Source: Komagataeibacter melomenusus (GTDB lineage Bacteria; Pseudomonadota; Alphaproteobacteria; Acetobacterales; Acetobacteraceae). From it: a stretch of 37,212 bases of DNA. Shown in pieces: positions 1-8,326 of this stretch (its first letter is position 1; each line of letters starts with the position of its first letter). The notes under the pieces are model-generated. The model did no database searches. It was not told the DNA's origin and was given only the letters and a program-made list of their open reading frames with translations. A program made the translations under genes and the position numbers. The stretch lies in contig NZ_JABJWC010000036.1 of assembly GCF_013155395.1 (NCBI RefSeq), positions 1 to 37,212 on the forward strand, given 5' to 3'.

Positions 1-70
1 TGCCCCGCCCTGAAGGAACGCTTCACCGCCCGATGCGCCCGTCCCGCCACCCCCAAGGAGCCAGCTTTCC

Positions 71-1393
71 ATGTCCCGCACGGTCCTGACCGCGTGCCAG
101 GAGCGGGCGCTGGCCGAAATCCTGGCCGCGCGCGGGGTCTCGGCCACGCATCTGCTGACCGGTTACGCGGGCACGGGCAAGACCACGCTCATGCAGCAGG
201 TGGCCCGTGCGCTGCACAAGCAGGGGGCGGATGTGGTGTTTACCGCCGCCACCCACAAGGCCACTGCCGTGCTCAAGGCACGGGTGGGCAGGCTTGCGCC
301 ATGCCGCACCATTCATAACGTGCTCTCGCTCCAGCCCGGCGTGCAGGATGGCCGCGAAGTGCTGCAGCGTGCCGACCGGCCCGAGCCGATCACGGCGGAT
401 GTCATCATCATTGATGAATGTTCCATGGTCGGTTCCGAACTCATGCGCTGGGTGCGCGACCTCGTGCCAGACCGCTTCGTGCTGTTTGTAGGCGACCCGG
501 CGCAGTTGCCGCCGGTAGGCGAGGCGATCAGCCCCTCCTTTGCCATCCGCTCCGCCTCGCATCTTGAAACCGTGGTGCGGCAGGCGGCGGACAACCCGCT
601 GGTGGCTGCCGCCACCGCCATCCGCGAAAGTCAGGGCGGCCCGCTGGACTGGTCATGGTGCCGCGCCAGCCACCACGAGGGCGCGGGCCTGTTCGTGCCC
701 CGCACGCCCGAGGCCTGGATGCAGCGTGCTTTCACCTCCGATGCCTTTAAGGCCGATAGCGACGCATTCCGCTACCTGTGCTGGACCAACGCGCGGGTGG
801 AGGCCGTCAACCGCACCGTGCGCCGGTGGCTACACGGGGGCGAGACGCCCATGCCCTTTGTGGTGGGCGAGCGCGTGATCGCCCGCGTGCCGGTCATGGA
901 TGTGGAAGGCCGCCGCGTGATGGTGGCCACCAACGAGGAGGCGGAAATTGCCGATATCCGCCCCGGCGTGCTGCGCCATGCCTTTCCGGCCACTTCAAAG
1001 GTGCCCGGATGGACCACCGAGCTGCCGGTATATGATGTGGTGCTGCGCACCCTGGCGGGCGATGAAACGCCGGTGGCCATCCTGCGCCCCGGCGCGGATA
1101 TGGGGGCGATCGAGCAGCGCCTGAAGCGCGAGGCCGCCCTTGAGCGTGCGCGCTGGCAGCACCGCTTCGTGTTCCGCCGCACCATCGGGCGGCTCCAGGC
1201 GGTTTACGCCATGACGGTGCATACCGCGCAGGGCAGTACGTTTGGCCGCGTGTTCGTGGATGTGGGCGATATCAGCCGCCGCGCCGCCACCAATGTGCTT
1301 GAAGCGCAGCAACTGCTTTATGTCGCGGCCACACGCCCCACCACGGCCATGATTCTCACGGGCCTGCCCACAGGCGCCTCCGGGCGGAAGTGA
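71..1393 (+). CDS. ATP-dependent RecD/Dda-like SF1 DNA helicase
   Basis: This 440-residue protein has the motifs of a superfamily 1B helicase of the RecD2/Dda type, which unwinds DNA using ATP in the cytoplasm. Walker A (GYAGTGKTT) lies at residues 31-39, Walker B with the DE pair (IIIDECSM) near 112-119, and motif III (GDPAQLPPV) near 141-149. The C-terminal UvrD-like motif (VHTAQGSTFG) and a final LLYVAATR motif complete the ATPase core. It is much shorter than RecD (about 600) and has no RecB/C partner nearby, so it probably acts alone in repair or replication restart. An AAGGAG ribosome site about 10 bases before the ATG supports the start. The upstream gene is outside the window, and the downstream flank is a long gap. 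Confidence 0.9.
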   Translation: MSRTVLTACQERALAEILAARGVSATHLLTGYAGTGKTTLMQQVARALHKQGADVVFTAATHKATAVLKARVGRLAPCRTIHNVLSLQPGVQDGREVLQRADRPEPITADVIIIDECSMVGSELMRWVRDLVPDRFVLFVGDPAQLPPVGEAISPSFAIRSASHLETVVRQAADNPLVAAATAIRESQGGPLDWSWCRASHHEGAGLFVPRTPEAWMQRAFTSDAFKADSDAFRYLCWTNARVEAVNRTVRRWLHGGETPMPFVVGERVIARVPVMDVEGRRVMVATNEEAEIADIRPGVLRHAFPATSKVPGWTTELPVYDVVLRTLAGDETPVAILRPGADMGAIEQRLKREAALERARWQHRFVFRRTIGRLQAVYAMTVHTAQGSTFGRVFVDVGDISRRAATNVLEAQQLLYVAATRPTTAMILTGLPTGASGRK

Positions 1394-2311
1394 GCTGCTG
1401 GGCGGATAGCGGACCGTTCACGTCCTGTTGTTTAAAAAAAAAGACCGTTGCAATACGATTTGAAGATTATGGCGGTTTTCGGGGATTTTAGAAAAACTTC
1501 CCACCTTTTCAGTAAGATGCATATTATATGCTACATATTTTATATTTTGGAAATTTTCCAAAACTTTCATAAAATCTTAAATCATCTCCTTGAGATTGAA
1601 GGCTCATGGTTGCGCCATGGGGGAGGGGAATGGACGGCCTGCCGGTCAGGGACCACGTGGCCTGATATGACTGTCTGTTTTCCGCCCGCAGGGCATGACG
1701 GCGCGCTGACAGGCGTATCCGGGCCGTTGCACACTGACCACGCGGGTGTGCACGGCCGGGCTTCCGGGGTCCTTCCTGTAACCACAGGCCACGCCGGGAG
1801 CCGCAGAACGCCACGGGGCCCACGCCCTGCGGCACACAGGCGAGGCAACCCACCAGGTGCCGGATAGCGGATTATGCCCCGCCCGGACCTGACAGGAGAA
1901 GGCAAAGGCAATCCCGGTTCCGTCAGGGGCGCCATGGGAGAGAACAAGGGTTTCATCCGCCTGAGCGGCGGCGACCCCTGGCCGCAATGATCGGTATCAA
2001 TGATAACGCAGCCATGCCCATGACATGTCGTGCCCGCTTCAGGTCACGTGCCGCAGGCGCGCCAGGACGTGTCGGTTTGCAGTGCGCGACGGGCGGCTAC
2101 GTATGGGAGTAAGTGAAGTCCTGATCCGTTATGGACACTTACATCATCCGGTCTGGTATCCTGTTAACCATTAACCGAAAGTATAAACTGTCCCAAAAAG
2201 GCAGAAAAACAGCGTCGGATATTCTGCATATGTTTTACAAATTAACTTATGGCGAAAATATGTCATTAATGAGATCATTCGTAATCGTGTCGAGAACAGA
2301 AAAAGATTAAC
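1394..2311. other. Intergenic stretch with AT-rich block and palindromes
   Basis: No gene is supported in these roughly 900 bases. Bases 1430-1600 are strongly AT-rich against a GC-rich background and contain two perfect palindromes (1519-1531 and 1545-1563). The part from about 1610 to 2100 is GC-rich, with open frames in several registers but none with a ribosome site or recognisable product. The last 150 bases become AT-rich again and should hold the promoter of the Crp/Fnr-led operon. A nested palindrome at 2263-2279 (TCATTAATGA overlapping AATGAGATCATT) lies just over 30 bases before that operon's first ATG and could be an operator. Confidence 0.6.
1545..1563. repeat. Perfect 19-bp palindrome in AT-rich block
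   Basis: TTTTGGAAA and TTTCCAAAA flank a single central T, giving a 9+1+9 perfect inverted repeat. A second perfect palindrome, GCATAT-T-ATATGC, lies just upstream at 1519-1531. Either could be a protein-binding site. There is no gene start within 700 bases downstream on the plus strand, so no target is assigned. Confidence 0.5.
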
Positions 2312-2938
2312 ATGTCTCTTGTGCAGCCCTCTCTGTCTTCTGATGGAATGAAACGGACATTTGCCGAACGTCAGGAATTCATGACGGAAGATATGCCCGC
2401 CAGCATGCATTTCCATGTGGTGGCCGGAGGCGCGCGCCTTTTCAAATCGCTGCCTGACGGGCGGCGGCAGATTATCGGTTTTGCCCATAAAGGCGATGTG
2501 CTCCCCGCCTATCCCTGCACCCACTACCATTGCAGCGCCGAAGCCATGCGCACCCTGCAGGTGGTGTGCATACCCGCGCCCCATATGCGCCAGCTGCATG
2601 AAACATCGCCCGGCGCGTGCGCGGCCTCGCTCAGTTCCGCCCGCCAGCTTCTGGTCAGCCTGCATAACCGGCTGCTCATGCTTGGCCGCCAGACCGCGCG
2701 CGAGCGCCTTGCAACTTTCCTGCTCGGGCAGGGCACGCGCATGGGGCCGGGCGCACTCTGGCCTGTCGATCCTGCCATATCACGTGCGGACATGGCCGAC
2801 TTCCTTGGGCTGACAACCGAAACCGTCAGCCGTCTTCTCAGTGCATTCCACCGCGAGCAGCTTATTTCCCGTGAGCGTCGCGCCATCCATATTCTCGATC
2901 CTGACCGCTTGCGGGCGATCGTGGCCCATCCCGAATGA
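2312..2938 (+). CDS. Crp/Fnr-family transcriptional regulator (Cdg1a-like)
   Basis: A 208-residue Crp/Fnr protein with a cyclic-nucleotide-binding-like N-terminal barrel (about 15-110) and a winged HTH (about 157-195). The recognition helix carries E170-x-x-S173-R174, the FNR-type DNA-reading signature, so TTGAT-N4-ATCAA-like targets are expected. It lacks the N-terminal cysteine cluster of true FNR (cysteines are at 69, 74, 86 and 103), so direct Fe-S oxygen sensing is not supported. Its stop overlaps the next ATG (ATGA), so it is translationally coupled to the phosphodiesterase. From memory of the K. xylinus cdg1 operon, an FNR-like gene precedes pdeA1 and dgc1, and this position matches. 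It probably regulates its own operon and cellulose-related genes. Confidence 0.85.
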   Translation: MSLVQPSLSSDGMKRTFAERQEFMTEDMPASMHFHVVAGGARLFKSLPDGRRQIIGFAHKGDVLPAYPCTHYHCSAEAMRTLQVVCIPAPHMRQLHETSPGACAASLSSARQLLVSLHNRLLMLGRQTARERLATFLLGQGTRMGPGALWPVDPAISRADMADFLGLTTETVSRLLSAFHREQLISRERRAIHILDPDRLRAIVAHPE

Positions 2939-5259
2939 CAGCGAAGAAAGACCGCACGACGATGCCCGACATCACAGCCCTCACCACAGAAATTCTGCTG
3001 CCCGCCCTTGAACAGGCCATTGATGCGACCGTTATCATCGGGCAGGACAACGAGATCATCTTCTACAATCAGGCGGCGGAATCGCTGTGGGGCATACCAC
3101 GGGCGGAGGTGATCGGCCGTAATGTCGACTGCCTGGTGCCCACGCGCCTGCGCCATGAGCACGACCGTTATATCGACCGCAATCGCGAGACCGGGCATAA
3201 CCGCATTGTCGGTACTTCGCGCGAGGTGGAATTCACCCGTGCCGATGGGGAATACATCTGTGGCGAACTCTCGCTGTCCAAGGTGCAGATCGGCCAGGGA
3301 GACAAGCGGCTCACCTATTATATGGGCGTGATGAAGAATGTCACGGAGGAGAGCCAGCGCCGCAAGATCCTGATCCTGCAGAACGACGTGCTGCAGGCGC
3401 TGGCCAGCGACATGCTGATCCAGGATATTGGCGAGCTGATCTGCCGCAAGGTCGAAGCCTTCGTGCCCAACTCGGTCGCGGCCCTGCTGGTGCTCGATGA
3501 TGCGCAGCCCTGGCGGGTGATCTGCACCTCCGCCCTGCCGCCGCGCATCCGCAATGCGCTTGAAACCACCGTGCCGTCACCTTCGGATGTGGAAAAGCTC
3601 AAGGCCAATGCCTCCTATACCGGCCACCTGGTGTGGAACAACTACCAGTCCATGTGCCGCTCGCTGGGGTTGCAGTCGTGCTATGCGGCACCGGTCATGG
3701 CCGGTGACGGGCGGGTAACGGGCATCTTCGCGCTGTACCTGCGCGAGCCCAACCAGCTTGGCGCGTGGCCGCAGCGCCTGGTGGGCGCGTGCCTGCCTTT
3801 CTGCGCGCTGGCGCTCGAGCAGCATGCCACCAAGACCCACCTGACCCAGCTTGCCCGCTATGACAGCCTGACCGGCCTGCTCAACCGTGGCGCGCTGCAT
3901 CGCGTGATGGAAGACATCATCGCCCAGCCCGGCAACCGCACGCTGGCCATTTTCATGCTCGATATCGACCGCTTCCGCGATATCAACGATGCGCTCGGCC
4001 ATGTCTATGCCGACCAGTTCCTTGTCGAGATTGCAGGTCGCATCCGTTCCATCGCCAAGGAGGATTACGTGCTCAGCCGCTCCGGCGGCGACGAGTTCGT
4101 GGTGGTGGTGCCCGATTGCGAAGGCAAGCAGATCGAGGAAATTGCCCACAAGCTGCTCGAAACCATTGGCCGCCCGCTCCAGATCGGGCAGAACACGCTG
4201 TCGATTTCGTGCTCGATCGGCATCAGCACCTTCCCCGCCAACGGGCCGGACAGCGAATCCCTGCTCAGCCATGCCGATACCGCCATGCGGCAGGCGAAGG
4301 AAGACGGGCGCGGCATCTTCCGCTTCGCGAACCTTGAAAAGAACCAGGTGGCGCAGGACCGGCTGGTGCTTGGCTCGGCCCTGCGTGATTCGCTGGCGCA
4401 GGGCATGCTGCAACTGCACTACCAGCCGCAGGTGCGCACCCACACGCTTGAACTCAGCGGGGTCGAGGCCCTGTCGCGCTGGCATCATCCGCATCTGGGC
4501 AACATCTTCCCCTCGCGCTTCATTGCCGTGGCGGAAGAGACCGGGCAGATCGAGGCCATCGGCCGCTGGTCGCTGCTCGAGGCGTGCCGCCAGATCGTGA
4601 AATGGGACCGCGACGGCATTCATGTGCCCACCGTGGCCGTGAACCTGTCCGCCGTGCATTTCCGCAACCGCGCGCTGCCCGAGCATATCGCGGCCCTGCT
4701 CAAGGAGCATAATCTCAAGCCTGCGCGCCTGACGGTGGAAATTACCGAGAGCGTGATGATGGATAACAGCCGCGACACCGAGGAAGTGCTCCAGTCGATC
4801 CGCAATATCGGCTGTGGCCTGTCGATGGATGATTTCGGCACGGGCTACTCCTCGCTCTCGCGGCTCACGCGCCTGCCGCTGACCGAGATCAAGATCGACC
4901 GCAGCTTCATCAACGATTTTGAATACGACACCAATGCCCAGGCCGTGACCATGGCGGTGATCGGCATCGGCTCGCGGCTGGGCATGACGGTGGTGACCGA
5001 GGGCGTGGAGACCGAGCAGCAGCGCGACCTGCTCGAAAAGCTCAACTGCGACGTGATGCAGGGCTACCTGTTCGCCAAGCCGCTGGCGCCGCAGGATCTT
5101 GAAGCCTGGGTGCGCCGTGGCGGCGCGCCTGCCGTCATCCGCGAGATTGACGCCGCCCGCGCCAAAAAGGATGGCAAGCCCGGCAATGGCGGCGAAAAAG
5201 ACGCCACACCCCCGGCCAAGCCTGCTGCTGCAAGCCCCGCAACCCCTGCAAAGTCCTGA
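2935..5259 (+). CDS. pdeA1: Haem-PAS/GAF/GGDEF/EAL c-di-GMP phosphodiesterase (PdeA1-like)
   Basis: A 774-residue cytoplasmic enzyme predicted to linearise c-di-GMP, lowering cellulose synthase activity. Domains in order are PAS (about 20-135), GAF (about 150-295), GGDEF (about 305-465) and EAL (about 480-725), then a Pro/Ala/Lys-rich tail. The PAS closely resembles the haem-PAS of E. coli DOS: H76 aligns with proximal H77 and R96 with O2-contacting R97, while distal M95 is replaced by T94. The EAL domain keeps E511-A-L, DDFGTG (632-637) and EGVET (689-693), so it should be active. GGDEF (384-388) is intact as a string but has no RxxD inhibitory site. K. xylinus PDEA1 is known as a haem oxygen sensor. 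The start overlaps the upstream stop; an ATG at 2962 is an alternative. Confidence 0.92.
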   Translation: MTAKKDRTTMPDITALTTEILLPALEQAIDATVIIGQDNEIIFYNQAAESLWGIPRAEVIGRNVDCLVPTRLRHEHDRYIDRNRETGHNRIVGTSREVEFTRADGEYICGELSLSKVQIGQGDKRLTYYMGVMKNVTEESQRRKILILQNDVLQALASDMLIQDIGELICRKVEAFVPNSVAALLVLDDAQPWRVICTSALPPRIRNALETTVPSPSDVEKLKANASYTGHLVWNNYQSMCRSLGLQSCYAAPVMAGDGRVTGIFALYLREPNQLGAWPQRLVGACLPFCALALEQHATKTHLTQLARYDSLTGLLNRGALHRVMEDIIAQPGNRTLAIFMLDIDRFRDINDALGHVYADQFLVEIAGRIRSIAKEDYVLSRSGGDEFVVVVPDCEGKQIEEIAHKLLETIGRPLQIGQNTLSISCSIGISTFPANGPDSESLLSHADTAMRQAKEDGRGIFRFANLEKNQVAQDRLVLGSALRDSLAQGMLQLHYQPQVRTHTLELSGVEALSRWHHPHLGNIFPSRFIAVAEETGQIEAIGRWSLLEACRQIVKWDRDGIHVPTVAVNLSAVHFRNRALPEHIAALLKEHNLKPARLTVEITESVMMDNSRDTEEVLQSIRNIGCGLSMDDFGTGYSSLSRLTRLPLTEIKIDRSFINDFEYDTNAQAVTMAVIGIGSRLGMTVVTEGVETEQQRDLLEKLNCDVMQGYLFAKPLAPQDLEAWVRRGGAPAVIREIDAARAKKDGKPGNGGEKDATPPAKPAAASPATPAKS

Positions 5260-5289
5260 TCTGCTACGGGATAGATGGAGCCATACGCC

Positions 5290-7032
5290 ATGTCACTCAA
5301 GCACGATGACCGCCTGCGCGCGCTGACTCACCAGGATTCGGATTTCTGGGCCGATGTCGTGGATAATGTCCTGATCGTGGCCATTACAGATGTGCGCGGC
5401 GTGATTACCTATGTGAATGACCGCTTTTGCGAGATCAGCCGCTACCCGCGTGAAGAACTGCTGGGGGCGACGCATCGCATCGTCAATTCCGGCTATCATG
5501 ATGCGAGCTTTTTCAGGCAGATGTATCGCACCATCCGGGCTGGCGAGATATGGCGCGGCAATATCTGCAACCGGGCCAAGGATGGCACGCTGTACTGGGT
5601 GGCGACCACTATCATGCCAAAGCACAACTCGCTGGGCGCGGTGGAGGGATATGTCGCGACCCGGTTCGAGATTACCGAACTCATGAACACCCGTGACCGG
5701 CTCAAGTCGCTCGCCGCGACCGACCCGCTGACGGGGCTGTTCAACCGTGGTGGCTTCAATAACGTGCTCCAGACGGCGGTGGAGGACAAGGCGCAGAACA
5801 TCACCCGCGATATCATGCTGGTCATGTTCGATCTTGATGGCTTCAAGCAGATCAACGACATTCATGGCCACCATGCGGGCGATGTGGTACTGAAGGTGAT
5901 TTCCAACCGGCTTCTGGCCCTTGTTCACCCTGAAGATGCAGTCTGCCGGCTGGGCGGCGATGAGTTTGCGCTCATCCTCAACCATACGCTGCACAAATTT
6001 CCGCTTTCCCTCATGCTGGAGAAACTGCTGGCCGAGCTTGAAGCGCCGATCGAGGTGGGCAACACCATGGTCAACGTGTCTGGCAGCATCGGGGTCAGCC
6101 CCATCGCCAGCCAGGAAAGTGCCGAATCGCTCCAGAAGAATGCCGATATCGCGCTTTATGCCGCCAAGCGCGCAGGTGGCCACCAGGCGCGCATGTTCGA
6201 CATTACCCTGCACCAGCATGCGCTGGAGCGGGCCCAGATCCTCAATGATGCGCGTGAAGGAGTGATGAAGGACCAGTTCGAGCTTTACTACCAGCCGATC
6301 ATGAACTTCAGCACCGGCAAGTGCGACCAGATCGAGGCGCTGCTGCGCTGGCACCACCCGCAGCGCGGCCTGCTGGCGGCCGAAAGCTTCCGCGATGTAT
6401 TCCTTGATGCCGCCCTGGCGCAGGTCATGAGTCCGCGTCTGGTCAAGTCTTTCCAGAATGACATGCGGATGTGGAATACAAACCTTGATGCGTATCCCAA
6501 CCTGACCATCAATCTCTCGCGGCTGGACCTGCTCAATATCGGCTTCCAGAATGACCTTGAGGCTGAAATAAAGCGGCAGGGCGGCAAGGCATCCGATTAC
6601 GTGCTGGAAGTATCGGAAAGCGTGCTGGCGGGCAGGCGCTCCGATCGCGTGCTGCAACGCCTGCAGGAACTGAGCGCACTTGGCTTCCAGCTGACTCTCG
6701 ATGATTTCGGGCTGGCGACGCTGCCCATCTCGGTCCTGCGCACGATTTCTTTCACGCAGGCCAAGATATCACGCAGGCTGGTCAAGGAGATTGAAACCGA
6801 CCAGCAGAGCCGCGATGTCGTGGCGCATCTGATCGGCCTGGCCCATGCGTTCGGGCTGAGCGTGACCGTGAGCGGCGTGGAAACGAAAGGCCAGATGGAC
6901 GTGCTGCGCGAGATCGGTGCCGACCGGATTCAGGGTTTTTATATTTCTCCCCCGATTTCTGCTGCGAATCTTGTGCTTGCGGAGCACATCATTGCGCCAG
7001 ATCATACCGAGATCACGCTACAGGCGTCATGA
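5290..7032 (+). CDS. dgc1: PAS/GGDEF/degenerate-EAL diguanylate cyclase (Dgc1-like)
   Basis: This protein (580 residues from the ATG at 5290) is predicted to make c-di-GMP from two GTP, activating cellulose synthesis. The N-terminal PAS (about 20-130) resembles the FAD-binding PAS of Aer and NifL: N43 in ITYVND, W88 in EIWRGN, and NRAKDGTLYW. GGDEF at 222-226 is intact. The I-site position reads HPED (213-216) instead of RxxD, so product inhibition is probably lost. The EAL domain keeps E349-A-L but its loop 6 is DDFGLA rather than DDFGTG and EGVET is SGVET, so it is probably not catalytic. GGAG about 9 bases before 5290 favours that start over the ATG at 5275. It lies 30 bases after the phosphodiesterase, in the same operon. 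Confidence 0.9.
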   Translation: MSLKHDDRLRALTHQDSDFWADVVDNVLIVAITDVRGVITYVNDRFCEISRYPREELLGATHRIVNSGYHDASFFRQMYRTIRAGEIWRGNICNRAKDGTLYWVATTIMPKHNSLGAVEGYVATRFEITELMNTRDRLKSLAATDPLTGLFNRGGFNNVLQTAVEDKAQNITRDIMLVMFDLDGFKQINDIHGHHAGDVVLKVISNRLLALVHPEDAVCRLGGDEFALILNHTLHKFPLSLMLEKLLAELEAPIEVGNTMVNVSGSIGVSPIASQESAESLQKNADIALYAAKRAGGHQARMFDITLHQHALERAQILNDAREGVMKDQFELYYQPIMNFSTGKCDQIEALLRWHHPQRGLLAAESFRDVFLDAALAQVMSPRLVKSFQNDMRMWNTNLDAYPNLTINLSRLDLLNIGFQNDLEAEIKRQGGKASDYVLEVSESVLAGRRSDRVLQRLQELSALGFQLTLDDFGLATLPISVLRTISFTQAKISRRLVKEIETDQQSRDVVAHLIGLAHAFGLSVTVSGVETKGQMDVLREIGADRIQGFYISPPISAANLVLAEHIIAPDHTEITLQAS

Positions 7033-7038
7033 CACGCC

Positions 7039-7455
7039 ATGCGTCTTACTCTTTACACCGATTATTCCATTCGTACCCTCATCTATCTCGGGCAGAACCC
7101 GGGCAGACGGGTTTCGATTCAGGAGATTGCCCTGACGCACCACATTTCCCAGAATCATCTGGTCAAGGTGGTGAACCGTCTGTCCAGCAGCGGTGTCATT
7201 CTGGCGCGGCGCGGGCGCAGTGGCGGGCTGGAACTCGCCGGTGCGCCGCACCAGATCGTTATTGGTGACATCATCCGCCTTATGGAGGCAGATATGGGCA
7301 AAATTGTGTCCTGCAATCCTGAAAACGGGCAGGCGTGCGTATTGGCGGATGCATGCCGCCTGCGCGGGCTGTTTGCCAAATCGGTCAATGCCTTCATGTC
7401 GGTTCTCGATCGCATTACGTTGCATGATATCCTGCATGACCCTAAGAAACTGTAA
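7039..7455 (+). CDS. NsrR-like Rrf2-family regulator in the c-di-GMP operon
   Basis: A 138-residue Rrf2 protein with an N-terminal winged HTH (about 1-65) and three cysteines at 92, 100 and 106 that would hold an Fe-S cluster. D8 in YTDYS matches the aspartate that completes the cluster in Streptomyces NsrR. NsrR proteins repress NO-response genes until nitric oxide attacks the cluster. The ATG lies 6 bases after the cyclase stop with no clear ribosome site, so translation is probably coupled and the gene is the last of the operon, the position of cdg1d. The C-X7-C spacing is longer than the C-X4-C of E. coli NsrR, so an RsrR-like redox role is also possible. Confidence 0.85.
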   Translation: MRLTLYTDYSIRTLIYLGQNPGRRVSIQEIALTHHISQNHLVKVVNRLSSSGVILARRGRSGGLELAGAPHQIVIGDIIRLMEADMGKIVSCNPENGQACVLADACRLRGLFAKSVNAFMSVLDRITLHDILHDPKKL

Positions 7456-7785
7456 ACTTGGCCCATGCAGGCATGGCGGATGCCTATGATTTTCTGGCCA
7501 TGTGGTGCGCGTGGAATCGAAAAATCCTGTGTATCGGGATGATTCATGCAGTGCTGTAATAACTTCAGCTTATGACAATATAATATTTATTTATATAACA
7601 GGAAGACCATATTTTCCGGTTGCAATAAGGACGGCAGCAGTCTTTTTAGTTGTAGCATGAGGAATTTGGCCCACAACGTGTAATCACAGGAATACCATGC
7701 CCCGCACGCCGTCGCCTTGGCCCGATACCTGCCCCCGCATCCTGCGGGCAGGCCCTACAAGACAGGGAGCCAGAGCCGAAATACC
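7456..7785. other. AT-rich spacer before the second nsrR paralogue
   Basis: No gene is seen. Bases 7555-7660 are AT-rich and include TATAAT at 7579-7584 and a TTATATAA-like block, which could be the promoter of the second Rrf2 gene. No convincing -35 element was found. The last 100 bases are GC-rich and in frame with the downstream gene, but the homology to the paralogue starts only at 7786. Confidence 0.5.
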
Positions 7786-8199
7786 ATGCGCCTGACCCTT
7801 CATACCGACTATGCCATCCGTGTTCTGGTTTATCTGGGGCAAAACCCTGGTCGGCGCGTTTCCGTGCATGAGATTTCGGAAAATCATGGCATTTCCCACA
7901 ATCACCTTGTCAAGGTGGTCAACCGGCTTTCTACAAACGGGGTTATCGATACCCGTCGGGGCCGGGCAGGGGGGCTGGAACTGCCGCGCATGCCGCATGA
8001 AATCATCATAGGCGACATCGTGCGCATGATGGAGGCTGACATGCTCTCCATGAAAGCGTGCCAGCCAGAATACGGGCAGGCCTGCGTGCTGGCCGATATG
8101 TGCCGCCTGCGTCATCTGCTGGCCCGGTCGCTTGGCGCATTCCTTGATGTGCTTGATCAGACCACGCTGCACGATCTTCTGCCCCGGCAGGCTGCCTGA
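7786..8199 (+). CDS. Second NsrR-like Rrf2-family regulator
   Basis: A 137-residue paralogue of the protein encoded 330 bases upstream, alike through the HTH (RLT-HTDY, NHLVKVVNRLS, RRGR-GGLEL) and with identical cluster positions D8, C92, C100 and C106. The ATG at 7786 was chosen because the paralogues align from that residue; a longer frame from 7717 adds 23 residues with no match. The two look like a tandem duplication. This copy has its own AT-rich upstream region and so probably its own promoter. NO sensing through a [4Fe-4S] cluster is the family expectation, not shown here. Confidence 0.85.
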   Translation: MRLTLHTDYAIRVLVYLGQNPGRRVSVHEISENHGISHNHLVKVVNRLSTNGVIDTRRGRAGGLELPRMPHEIIIGDIVRMMEADMLSMKACQPEYGQACVLADMCRLRHLLARSLGAFLDVLDQTTLHDLLPRQAA

Positions 8200-8236
8200 C
8201 ATGACAGCGCATGACGAGGGACTGGTCTGTCATTGA

Positions 8237-8256
8237 CTATATATGTACGTATATAG
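8237..8256. repeat. 20-bp near-perfect palindrome
   Basis: CTATATA and TATATAG flank TGTACG, so the whole 20-mer is self-complementary except for one mismatched pair. It lies between convergent gene ends, where a promoter operator would be unusual. Function unknown. Confidence 0.5.
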
Positions 8257-8281
8257 ACGGATGCTGATCAGGACCTGTTGC

Positions 8282-8313
8282 CCGCGAACCAGCCTTTGAT
8301 GGCTGGCCCGCGG
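8282..8313. terminator. GC-rich hairpin between convergent genes
   Basis: CCAGCC/GGCTGG arms around TTTGAT, extended by outer GCGCG-like pairing after a two-base mismatch, form a stable stem. There is no T run on either side, so it could be a weak or factor-dependent terminator for the nsrR paralogue (plus) or the minus-strand gene. Confidence 0.4.
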
Positions 8314-8326
8314 CGCCAGCGGCAGG

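Noticed and set aside
1-70. End of an upstream gene
   Set aside because: A TGA at 11-13 could close a gene from outside the window, but 13 bases are too few to support it.
1448-1867. 139-codon frame downstream of the helicase
   Set aside because: Spans the AT-rich block and a GC-rich part without a consistent codon pattern, ribosome site or family match.
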